8,774 nucleotides of DNA, taken from Bacteroidales bacterium. GTDB lineage: Bacteria; Bacteroidota; Bacteroidia; Bacteroidales; F082. Positions 1-6,918 of the stretch are shown in pieces. Below the pieces are notes generated by a model, which did not search any database, had not been told where the DNA came from, and saw only the letters and a list, made by a program, of their open reading frames with translations. Numbering within the stretch: the stretch's first letter is position 1; each line of letters begins with the position of its first letter. Both the position numbers and the translations under genes were made by a program. The DNA lies in contig CAAGMM010000342.1 in NCBI GenBank assembly GCA_900771045.1, positions 1-8,774 on the forward strand, read 5' to 3'.

Positions 1-1451
1 ACACGTTCAAGCGTATCGACATCGGAATGAATATATCTCGTGGGAATGTCAAGGCCGATGAGATAACGCGTCAGTTCCTCGGCCATCCTTTTGGTGAGCG
101 TCGTCGCCAAGACGCGGAAACCGCCTTCCCTCACCTTCCTGATCTCCTCGACGAGGTCGTCAACCTGATTGAGGCACGGACGCACCTCGATGACGGGGTC
201 GAGAAGGCCTGTGGGACGGATGAGCTGCTCGACATAAACGCCTTCCGTCTGCTTCATCTCATAATCGGCCGGCGTCGCGCTGACATAAATCGTCTGTCCC
301 GTAAGTGATTCAAACTCATCGAATTTGAGCGGACGGTTGTCGAGTGCTGCCGGAAGTCGGAAGCCGTATTCGACAAGATTCTGCTTCCTCGACCTGTCGC
401 CGCCGTACATTCCGCGTATCTGCGGCACCGTGACGTGACTCTCGTCGATGACGGTGACGAAGTCGTCGGGAAAATAGTCAAGAAGGCAGAACGGACGCAT
501 CCCGGGCTTGCGTCCGTCGAAATAACGCGAATAATTCTCGATGCCGGAGCAATAGCCGAGTTCGCGAATCATCTCAATGTCGTTACTGACGCGGTCCTCG
601 ATGCGTTTCGCCTCAAGTTCGCGCCCCATCTCGCGGAAATACGCGGCCTGCCTGAACATATCCTCCTGTATCTCGCGCGTCGCGTCCTTGATTTTCGCTT
701 CCGTCGTGACGAAGATGTTGGCCGGGAAAATCGTCAATTCCTTCAAAGGCTCTATCCGCGTGCCGTTAACCGGGTCGAAACTCTCTATCGATTCGATCTC
801 GTCGTCCCAGAAAATGATGCGGTACGGGATGTCCGAATAAGCCGGGAAGACGTCAAGCGTGTCGCCCCTGACGCGGAATTTAGCGCGGTTGAAGTCGATG
901 TCGTTACGGCTGTACAGCGAATTCGTGAGTTTGAAGAGAAGCTTGTCGCGGCTTATGTTCTGCCCCACTTCGACCGTGATGACGTTCTCGATGAAGTCGT
1001 CGGGATTGCCGATACCGTAGATGCACGAGACTGACGAGACGACAATCACATCGCGGCGGCCCGACAGCAACGCCGATGTCGCGCTGAGACGCAGTTTGTC
1101 GATGTCGTCGTTGATTGCCAAATCCTTCTCAATATATGTGTTCGTCTGCGGAATGAACGCCTCCGGCTGGTAATAATCGTAATACGAGACGAAGTATTCG
1201 ACGGCGTTTTCAGGGAAAAACTGCTTGAACTCATTGTAGAGTTGCGCTGCGAGCGTCTTGTTATGGCTCAAAACGAGAGCCGGCCTGTTGAGTTGCGCGA
1301 TGACGTTGGCAATGGTGAAGGTCTTTCCGGAGCCGGTCACGCCGAGCAGGGTCTGATATTTCTCACCGTTTGTCAACCCCTGCTTGAGCTTCTCTATCGC
1401 CTGAGGCTGGTCGCCGGTCGGCTTAAAATCCGATACAAGCTTGAAATTCAT
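1..1451 (-). CDS. uvrB: UvrB, excinuclease ABC subunit B (C-terminal part outside the window)
   Basis: UvrB is the damage-verifying helicase-like subunit of UvrABC nucleotide excision repair. It receives DNA from UvrA, probes it with a beta-hairpin and recruits the nuclease UvrC. Translation from the ATG at 1451 begins MNFKLVSDFKPTGDQPQAIE, the usual UvrB N-terminus. Walker A GVTGSGKT lies at residues 37-44. The hairpin motif YYDYYQPEAF falls near residues 91-100, and the motif II box DESH is at 336-339. The frame stays open to the left edge and ends in DVDTLERV (477 onward), just before the conserved helicase motifs V and VI. So 483 codons of an expected 660-680 are present; the rest, including the UvrC-binding C-terminal region, lies beyond base 1. 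The truncation is a window effect, not a mutation. An AAAGG lies a few bases before the start. The gene follows the EEP hydrolase after 4 bp and looks like a distal gene of the mutL operon. Confidence 0.97.
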   Translation of the reverse strand, partial: MNFKLVSDFKPTGDQPQAIEKLKQGLTNGEKYQTLLGVTGSGKTFTIANVIAQLNRPALVLSHNKTLAAQLYNEFKQFFPENAVEYFVSYYDYYQPEAFIPQTNTYIEKDLAINDDIDKLRLSATSALLSGRRDVIVVSSVSCIYGIGNPDDFIENVITVEVGQNISRDKLLFKLTNSLYSRNDIDFNRAKFRVRGDTLDVFPAYSDIPYRIIFWDDEIESIESFDPVNGTRIEPLKELTIFPANIFVTTEAKIKDATREIQEDMFRQAAYFREMGRELEAKRIEDRVSNDIEMIRELGYCSGIENYSRYFDGRKPGMRPFCLLDYFPDDFVTVIDESHVTVPQIRGMYGGDRSRKQNLVEYGFRLPAALDNRPLKFDEFESLTGQTIYVSATPADYEMKQTEGVYVEQLIRPTGLLDPVIEVRPCLNQVDDLVEEIRKVREGGFRVLATTLTKRMAEELTRYLIGLDIPTRYIHSDVDTLER

Positions 1452-1455
1452 ACCT

Positions 1456-2547
1456 TTAACGAACTATATGGAACGACATAACTATCGGATAATGGTCGGA
1501 GTTTTTGTGGTTCACGACGTCGAAACGGCTCGGCACAATCAAATCGTTATGCCAGAAATAGTCGATTCTGATGAGCGGAAGCCGTCCTCTATAAGTCACT
1601 CCGAAGCCCTTCCCGGCTTCTATGAAAGCATCTTTGAAGCCGGCGTCGCGCATCCTTTTATAGATATTCGACGTCGGTATTTCGTTGAAATCGCCGCAGA
1701 CAATGCAGGGGAAATCACCCTTCGGCAGTTTATCCGCGATATAATCCATTTCATTTCCCCTTTTCCTGAAGCCGTCAAAAAGTTTTTTAACAATGCCTTT
1801 GGCGACCGAGTCACCTTCTACTTCGCCGTACTTCTCGCCGTGCATATAGTCAATCTCATGCTCACTTATTTTGAACGATGTGAGATGAAGGACTACGAGT
1901 GTGAACTTTCCATTGTGCTCTGCATCGATAACTGTACTGAAACCGCTGTCCATCAACGATTTATTATCTGTAGCGGCAGGCTCTATCTCATAATTTGAGA
2001 ACACCGCGTTTGAACTTGAGCCATCAATATAATAATAACGGGTCCCCAACTTCTTAGCAAAACCGCGTGCTGACGATTCATTCCACACTCCGGCCTCCTG
2101 AATGCATATTACGTCCGGCCTCTCCACTGCAACCATATCAAAAAACTCTTCCATCACAATCTCTTTGTCCCTCGTCTTTTGGTCAAAATCCCAGAAGTTT
2201 CCGACGTTGTACGACATGATTTTTATCGCGTCATCATCGCGGGGACTGTTGCCGAAGGAATAGGAACGCCGAAGCCCGGGGATTAGGATGGCGGTAGGCA
2301 GAAACATAAAGATGACGGCGCGGTACGACCTCAGGAGCAGCAAGACGGCGAGAATAAAGATGTCGGCGAAAAACAGGGGCCAGAAGGCGAGTCCGCACAT
2401 CGCCGCATACGGGAAATCCGCCGGCGAGACGTATGGACACACCGAGCAGCACACCGCGCCAATCGTCACTATGATGCCGAGAAACACCAAAAGAAACGTT
2501 TTCAACGCATGAAAGCAACCTTTTCCCTTTTTCTTATCCTCACCCAT
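1456..2547 (-). CDS. Membrane-anchored endonuclease/exonuclease/phosphatase (EEP) family hydrolase
   Basis: A 363-aa protein with a hydrophobic N-terminal third and a C-terminal EEP-fold hydrolase domain. After a basic start (KKKGKG), about three membrane segments lie near residues 15-36, 48-72 and 76-92. The catalytic domain starts near 108. It shows MSYNVGNF (N114), CIQEAG (E151), VVLHLTSF (H221), CGDFNEIP (D286, N288), RIDYFWH (D329) and the terminal SDHYPIV (D351, H352). These are the metal-binding and catalytic positions of the DNase I/exonuclease III/sphingomyelinase superfamily, so activity is expected. The substrate (nucleic acid, phospholipid or phosphoinositide-like) cannot be read from sequence. 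With three segments the domain would face the periplasm if the N-terminus is cytoplasmic, which would argue against a role in chromosomal repair; this is inference. It sits 4 bp after the rhomboid gene and 4 bp before uvrB. Rhomboid-EEP pairing is, from memory, common in Bacteroidota. Confidence 0.9.
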   Translation of the reverse strand: MGEDKKKGKGCFHALKTFLLVFLGIIVTIGAVCCSVCPYVSPADFPYAAMCGLAFWPLFFADIFILAVLLLLRSYRAVIFMFLPTAILIPGLRRSYSFGNSPRDDDAIKIMSYNVGNFWDFDQKTRDKEIVMEEFFDMVAVERPDVICIQEAGVWNESSARGFAKKLGTRYYYIDGSSSNAVFSNYEIEPAATDNKSLMDSGFSTVIDAEHNGKFTLVVLHLTSFKISEHEIDYMHGEKYGEVEGDSVAKGIVKKLFDGFRKRGNEMDYIADKLPKGDFPCIVCGDFNEIPTSNIYKRMRDAGFKDAFIEAGKGFGVTYRGRLPLIRIDYFWHNDLIVPSRFDVVNHKNSDHYPIVMSFHIVR

Positions 2548-2551
2548 CGCC

Positions 2552-3463
2552 CTAATGCTTTTTGCTCTGCCTGAACAGAAATTCCTTCTCCTCGTCCGTC
2601 AGGTTCTGGTAACCCGACTTTGACACCTTGTCGAGAATCTCATCGGTTCTCACCTCGTCGTCAGCGCGTTCCCTGTTGTACTGTTCGTCGGTCTTCGGGC
2701 GGCTGTAAGTGTTGAATCTGTTGTCGTCACCCCTCATCTTGCGCCTGATGTTGTCGAAAAAGCCCCCGACTGAGCCGTTCCCGTTTCTCCACATCAAGAT
2801 GAGAATCAGTCCGAAGAGCATGCCGCCGAGATGTGCGAAATGCGCCACGCCGTCAGCCGAGCCGCCGAAACCCGAGAAGAGCTCTATGGCCGCATATATC
2901 ATCACAAACCATTTCGCCTTCAGCGGAAGGAAGAAATAAAGGTAGATATACGAGTTCGGAAATGTCATTCCGAAAGCGAGAAGAAGCCCGTATATCGCAC
3001 CGGACGCACCGACGGTCGTCATCAGATTCAGATATTCCGACATCGGGATGACATTCATACCGCCAAGTCTAACCGTCTCATAATCAACTAATTCGCTGAG
3101 GTAATAGATATGCTGCGACAATTCCTGGACCAAGCCCGCACCGATGCCGCAGACAATGTAGAAAATGAAGAAACGCTTGCTTCCCCACACGTTTTCCATC
3201 GTCGAGCCGAACATCCACAGCGCGAACATATTGAAAAACAAGTGTCCGAAGCTGCCGTGCATAAACATATAGGTTACAAACTGATAGGGATGAAAGTCGG
3301 AGGCCTTGAAATAGTGAAGCCCGAGTATTTTTGCGAGGTCTGTTTTCCAGACGACATCCATCGCAATCATGGCGAGGAAAAACACGCCGTTGATTATCAA
3401 CAGGTTTTTTACCACCGGAGGAAGAAAGCTATATGGCGAAGGGCTGAATTGCTGTTGTGTCAT
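2552..3463 (-). CDS. Rhomboid family intramembrane serine protease
   Basis: A 303-aa polytopic protein of the rhomboid family, which cleaves transmembrane substrates inside the membrane with a Ser-His dyad. About six membrane helices span residues 20-225. The conserved region HGSFGHLFFNMFALW (69-83) supplies the oxyanion-side His74 and Asn78. The nucleophile is Ser154 in VGASGAIYG. The general base is most likely His211 in AHLGGMLFG. All key residues are present, so it should be active. The cytoplasmic tail (about 226-303) is hydrophilic and ends in SGYQNLTDEEKEFLFRQSKK. A similar 'SGYxxLTxEEKxxLF' tail is familiar from many Bacteroidota rhomboids. The ATG overlaps the mutL stop as ATGA, suggesting translational coupling; the EEP gene follows after 4 bp. 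Physiological substrates cannot be inferred. No link to mismatch repair beyond co-transcription is supported. Confidence 0.95.
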   Translation of the reverse strand: MTQQQFSPSPYSFLPPVVKNLLIINGVFFLAMIAMDVVWKTDLAKILGLHYFKASDFHPYQFVTYMFMHGSFGHLFFNMFALWMFGSTMENVWGSKRFFIFYIVCGIGAGLVQELSQHIYYLSELVDYETVRLGGMNVIPMSEYLNLMTTVGASGAIYGLLLAFGMTFPNSYIYLYFFLPLKAKWFVMIYAAIELFSGFGGSADGVAHFAHLGGMLFGLILILMWRNGNGSVGGFFDNIRRKMRGDDNRFNTYSRPKTDEQYNRERADDEVRTDEILDKVSKSGYQNLTDEEKEFLFRQSKKH

Positions 3464-5271
3464 GACTGAGCGAGTTTGTCTTTTAATTCGTTAATATTCA
3501 ATATTGTAAATATCTTTTTGCCGTTTGGGGCCGTTTCCGGCACGGAGCAGGCGAAAAGTCTGTCAACCATATCCCTCATTTCCGGCACCGTCAGCCGCTG
3601 CCCGGATTTCACGGCCGACTGTGACGCCATCGCCCTCGCAATACAGAACGACCTCCCCATTTTCACGTCGGCTCCGTTTTTGCACGTCTCAAGGATATTT
3701 TCCACAACTGAAAGAATATCAGTCTCTTTCAAGTCTGACGGCGTGCCTTTCACGACGAATGTCGTAAGCCCCATCGGCTCGATTGTGAAGCCGAGTTGTT
3801 CCAGTTGAGGGCGGATTTCCTTAAGCAGCGACGCATCTCCGGCACTAAGGCTGATGTTGTGCGGAAAGAGTTCCTGCTGTGATGAAACCGTATGATTCTC
3901 AATCTGTTTCAGGAATTTCTCAAACAAAATCCTCTCGTGGGCCAGATGCTGGTCAATAACCATCAGCCCGGAACGCATTGCCGTCACGATAAACGACTGT
4001 TGAAGTTGAAGATAAAGGCCGTCCTGATCGTTTGAAGTCGTCGTATTAAGGTTATCATTTTCGTTTTCGCCTTGGTTTTCAGCATTTTCCACGACGGCGT
4101 CATCAGATTGGTAAAGTATGCGCCAGTTTTCGCCGGTTGGTTTCGGAGTCGCGTTTCTGAATGGGTTATAGGATGGGTTGAAATCAATTTGAGGCTGCTT
4201 TATCGGCGTATCCATCATGCTGGCCTGGTCGAATGCCGCGTTAACATCGGTGTCAACGCTGAAATCAAGCAGCGGCGCGAGGTTGTGCTGCCCTATCGCC
4301 TTCCTGACGGCGGCGTGAAGAACGGCATAAACCAACTTCACGTCGATAAAGTTGACTTCGGTCTTAGTCGGGTGGATATTGACATCGATATTTTTCGGAT
4401 CTACTTCTATATCAATGAAATAACCCGGAAAACTGTCTTTCGGAAGAAGTTCCTGAAAGGCATTTTCGACGGCGTGATGCAGATAAGGATGCTTGATAAA
4501 ACGCTTGTTCGCGAAGAAATACTGGTCGCCGCGCGTCTTTTTAGAGAACTCCGGCTTGACGATGAAGCCCGAGATGACGACGCTGTTCGTCTCCTGTCCG
4601 ACGGGAAGCAGACGGCTGTCGTATTCCTTGCCGAAAAGCCCGACGACACGCTGTTTGAGCGTCCCACTGTAGAGACGGAACAGTTCTTTGTCGTTGGATG
4701 TCAGCGAAAACGAGACTTCGGGATTTACAATCGCTATGCGTGAAAACTCTTCCATGACGTGCCTCATCTCGACTTCGTTTGACTTGAGGAAGTTGCGTCT
4801 CGCCGGAACGTTGAAAAACAGGTTTTTAACGTGAATCTGAGTGCCTTTCGCCATCGGTTTGATGGTCTGTTCCTTCACGACGGAGCCTTCGATGACGATT
4901 TTCGTGCCGACTTCGTCAGTCGCGCGTTTAGTCATCAGTTCCACTTGCGCGACGGCCGCTATACTTGCGAGGGCCTCGCCCCTGAAGCCCATAGTGCGGA
5001 GTTTGAAGAGGTCGTCGGCGGTCTTAATCTTCGACGTGGCGTGCCTTTCAAAACAGAGACGCGCGTCGGTGTCGGACATGCCGCAGCCGTTGTCGATGAC
5101 GGAGACGAGAGTGCGCCCCGCGTCTTTCACGACGATGTCAATCTTATCGGCACCAGCATCTAATGCGTTTTCTACCAATTCCTTAATCACAGACGCGGGG
5201 CGTTGAATCACTTCGCCGGCCGCAATCTGGTTGGCCACGGAGTCAGGAAGAAGCTTTATTATATCCGTCAT
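3460..5271 (-). CDS. mutL: MutL, DNA mismatch repair ATPase with altered endonuclease motifs
   Basis: MutL couples MutS mismatch recognition to strand incision and excision. The start at 5271 is chosen because it gives the canonical MTDIIKLLPDSVANQIAAGE and forms an ATGA overlap with the upstream gene. The frame is open further upstream to 5367, but that stretch reads as the neighbouring gene in another frame. The product is 603 aa. GHKL ATPase motifs are ELVENALDAG (31-40), DNGCGM (60-65), RHATSK (76-81) and GFRGEAL (95-101). The S5-like domain ends in DVNIHPTKTEVNF (296-308). An acidic, Asn-rich linker covers roughly 337-417, followed by the dimerisation domain. That domain carries DQHLAHERILFE (440-451), a form of the endonuclease motif DQHA(X)2E(X)4E with Ala replaced by Leu. 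Other metal-ligand positions look substituted (S550; APNGKK at 581-586), so nicking activity is doubtful. The rhomboid gene follows with a 4-bp overlap. Confidence 0.97.
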   Translation of the reverse strand: MTDIIKLLPDSVANQIAAGEVIQRPASVIKELVENALDAGADKIDIVVKDAGRTLVSVIDNGCGMSDTDARLCFERHATSKIKTADDLFKLRTMGFRGEALASIAAVAQVELMTKRATDEVGTKIVIEGSVVKEQTIKPMAKGTQIHVKNLFFNVPARRNFLKSNEVEMRHVMEEFSRIAIVNPEVSFSLTSNDKELFRLYSGTLKQRVVGLFGKEYDSRLLPVGQETNSVVISGFIVKPEFSKKTRGDQYFFANKRFIKHPYLHHAVENAFQELLPKDSFPGYFIDIEVDPKNIDVNIHPTKTEVNFIDVKLVYAVLHAAVRKAIGQHNLAPLLDFSVDTDVNAAFDQASMMDTPIKQPQIDFNPSYNPFRNATPKPTGENWRILYQSDDAVVENAENQGENENDNLNTTTSNDQDGLYLQLQQSFIVTAMRSGLMVIDQHLAHERILFEKFLKQIENHTVSSQQELFPHNISLSAGDASLLKEIRPQLEQLGFTIEPMGLTTFVVKGTPSDLKETDILSVVENILETCKNGADVKMGRSFCIARAMASQSAVKSGQRLTVPEMRDMVDRLFACSVPETAPNGKKIFTILNINELKDKLAQS

Positions 5272-5594
5272 CTCCCGCCTATTTTTAAGAACATCTCGAC
5301 GCAATTCTCCACAAGAGGCGTGAAGAAAACGACATATACCGCGAAAATGCAGAAAGCAACGATACACAAAGTGCGTATCTTGCTGAATCCCAAGCCTTTA
5401 TTCTTGACGCCGCCGCTGTCCACATCACGCCCCCACCTCGTCCTGAGCTTGATTCTCAGCTTCTCCTCATCACTCAATTCAGAGTCAAGACCACGCGCGG
5501 CCTTCTTCCTCTCCCAGGCCTCTTTCTGAGGATCATAATAGCGTGGGACATAGTTAAATTCGCGACGCTCGCGTTTTGGAAAAAATGACAACAT
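5268..5594 (-). CDS. Small single-pass membrane protein encoded directly upstream of mutL
   Basis: A 108-aa protein that I do not assign to a functional family. The N-terminal 70 residues are strongly charged and contain FNYVPRYYDPQKEAWERKKA (13-32). Single-copy proteins with a similar 'F-Y-PRYYDP-KE' stretch are, from memory, often found beside mutL in Bacteroidota. One hydrophobic segment (about 75-95, TLCIVAFCIFAVYVVFFTPL) is followed by a short tail ending KIGGR. The likely topology is N-terminus in the cytoplasm. The start at 5594 is preferred over upstream frame positions because the sequence before it is AT-rich and carries a -7 promoter element; it would leave a leader of about 15 nt with no Shine-Dalgarno. 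Its stop TGA overlaps the mutL ATG (ATGA), so it is probably the first gene of the operon. No catalytic motif is visible, and nothing in it shows a repair role. Confidence 0.8.
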   Translation of the reverse strand: MLSFFPKRERREFNYVPRYYDPQKEAWERKKAARGLDSELSDEEKLRIKLRTRWGRDVDSGGVKNKGLGFSKIRTLCIVAFCIFAVYVVFFTPLVENCVEMFLKIGGR

Positions 5595-5611
5595 ATTCGA
5601 AATAATTTTAA

Positions 5612-5643
5612 ATTGCAAATTTAACCATATTTTTGTAATTTTG
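5612..5643 (+). promoter_or_regulatory. Probable Bacteroidota-type promoter of the ABC importer operon
   Basis: A -33-like ATTG at 5612-5615 is followed, after 20 bp, by TAATTTTG at 5636-5643, an exact match to the TAnnTTTG -7 consensus. Spacing lies in the usual 19-21 bp range for this phylum. Transcription would begin near 5650. The element overlaps the TTG at 5641, so translation cannot start there and ATG 5665 is the first usable start. It also overlaps the -7 box of the opposing operon. Confidence 0.6.
5616..5623 (-). promoter_or_regulatory. Probable -7 element of the mutL-uvrB operon promoter
   Basis: The minus strand reads TAAATTTG here, an exact match to the Bacteroidota -7 consensus TAnnTTTG. 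Transcription would start near 5605-5610, giving a leader of about 15 nt before the ATG at 5594. No convincing TTTG-type -33 element is seen 19-21 bp upstream, so the call rests on the -7 box and its position. Confidence 0.5.
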
Positions 5644-5664
5644 TGCCTGTTTTTTATCGATTTT

Positions 5665-6918
5665 ATGAAAAAGAAATGCCAAAAAAACGAATCTATTTCT
5701 GAATGCAGACACGACACGATATGTTTTTGCTTGAAAATCAGGACAATATTTGAAAATATTTTGCACGTACCGCATAGAAAAATCAGTCTGTTTGCAGCAG
5801 TCATATTGACGCTTTTTGCCTGTGAAAATAATAATTTTTCATCACAAGATATTGATAACAAAGATATTACATCATCTAACTTAAACCATCACTCAAACTA
5901 CCTGACTATAAACAATTATAAATCAGGATTTTACATAAAAATAACAAATCCATGGGACGAAAACAAAGCGCTTGACGAGTTTTTCGTCTTCCCCGACGGC
6001 GTCGAGATTCCGCAGGAAATAAGAACGGAGCGAATCATCAAGTCGCCGGTCAGGTCGGCGGTGACGTTTTCATCGACGCAATGGTCGGTTTTCCTCCAAC
6101 TCGGCGAGATTGAACGGGTCAGCGGCATTCTCGAAGGGCGAAGCGCAACGGTCGAAGAAGTGAAAAACCTTGTAAGAGAAGGACTTATCGCCGACATCGG
6201 CGTTGAAAGCAGTTTCGACAGGGAAAAAATAATCAGCCTCAAGCCCGACATCATACTCTATACGCCCTACCCTGCTTCGAACTGCAATGATTTAGAACGA
6301 CTTACGGATGCCTTATGCGTTCCTTTCGCCGATTATCTCGAGAACACGCCGTTAGGCCGCGCGGAATGGCTCAAACTCGTGGGGATACTCTGCGGCAGGG
6401 AGAAAGAAGCCTCGCAATGGTTTTCGGGCATCGAAACGAGATACAACGCATTGAAAGCCAAATGCGACACGGTCAGTCGGAAGCCGACGGTCTTTTCGGA
6501 CCTGCCATACGGCGGACAATGGTACATAGCCGGAGGGAACAGCTACATCGCCAGATTTTTCAAAGACGCGGGCGCGGAATACGTGTTTTCCGACGACGGT
6601 TCGACGGCGTCACGCCCCATCGACCCCGAAAGCGTCCTCCTGAGGGCGAAAAACGCCGATTTCTGGCGCATAACCAACTCGTCCGTATCGGAGATTGAGC
6701 AAGGGCAACTGGCGGCGCAGAACGAACTTTTCACGCATTTTAAGGCATTTCAACAGAACAGTATCATCGTGTGCGACATCATCCGGACTTCTTATTTTGA
6801 GACGGCGCAGTACCGCCCTGACGAGGTCCTCGCCGACTTCATAGCCATTTTTCATCCGGAAATATTGCAAAATCACAAGCCTAAATACTATCATCTCGGA
6901 CTTAAAGTAAAACTTTAA
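5665..6918 (+). CDS. ABC importer substrate-binding lipoprotein (FecB/BtuF-like; iron complex, heme or corrinoid)
   Basis: The binding-protein component of a class II importer, expected to be lipid-anchored on the periplasmic side and to deliver a chelated metal or corrinoid to the permease encoded next. From ATG 5665 it is 417 aa. A signal-peptide core SLFAAVILTLFA precedes Cys53 (lipobox-like LFAC), then an Asn/Ser-rich linker. The helical-backbone receptor domain runs from about residue 130 to the end. Recognisable segments are RSAVTFSSTQWSVFLQLGEI, SLKPDIILYTPY, LENTPLGRAEWLKLVGILCG and YGGQWYIAGGNSYIARFFKD. The start is uncertain: from ATG 5665 the n-region is about 40 residues and Cys-rich, whereas in-frame TTG 5761 would give MHVPHRKISLFAAV, a normal 20-residue lipoprotein signal with Cys21 and 385 aa in total. 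The stop abuts the permease start (TAAATG). No TonB-dependent receptor or visible riboswitch is nearby, so the ligand remains open. Confidence 0.88.
   Translation: MKKKCQKNESISECRHDTICFCLKIRTIFENILHVPHRKISLFAAVILTLFACENNNFSSQDIDNKDITSSNLNHHSNYLTINNYKSGFYIKITNPWDENKALDEFFVFPDGVEIPQEIRTERIIKSPVRSAVTFSSTQWSVFLQLGEIERVSGILEGRSATVEEVKNLVREGLIADIGVESSFDREKIISLKPDIILYTPYPASNCNDLERLTDALCVPFADYLENTPLGRAEWLKLVGILCGREKEASQWFSGIETRYNALKAKCDTVSRKPTVFSDLPYGGQWYIAGGNSYIARFFKDAGAEYVFSDDGSTASRPIDPESVLLRAKNADFWRITNSSVSEIEQGQLAAQNELFTHFKAFQQNSIIVCDIIRTSYFETAQYRPDEVLADFIAIFHPEILQNHKPKYYHLGLKVKL

Noticed and set aside
435..1034. A 199-codon open frame on the plus strand
   Set aside because: It lies wholly antisense to uvrB, whose minus-strand translation shows all the family motifs. 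The plus frame has no recognisable domain and reflects GC-biased third positions.
1441..1998. A 185-codon open frame on the plus strand across the uvrB start and EEP gene
   Set aside because: It is antisense to the EEP catalytic domain, with no promoter or family resemblance.
4072..4743. A 223-codon open frame on the plus strand
   Set aside because: It is antisense to well-conserved mutL and resembles no protein family.
5272..5367. Extended mutL start adding 32 residues
   Set aside because: The extension (MYRCFLHFRGICRFLH...) is out-of-frame reading of the upstream small gene; the canonical MutL N-terminus begins at 5271.
5650..5760. Cobalamin riboswitch upstream of the importer operon
   Set aside because: No B12-box-like GCCACTG motif or long conserved stem structure is visible, and the leader is too short for a complete element.
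5751..5765. Fur-box-like 7-1-7 dyad before the lipoprotein signal
   Set aside because: It matches the consensus at only about 10 of 14 positions, the dyad is imperfect, and it lies about 100 bp downstream of the likely transcription start in AT-rich DNA where such matches arise by chance.
5595..5861. Longer form of the small membrane protein starting at 5861
   Set aside because: The extra 89 residues cover the promoter region and the opposing gene's start, have no conserved look, and would have to start upstream of the -7 box.
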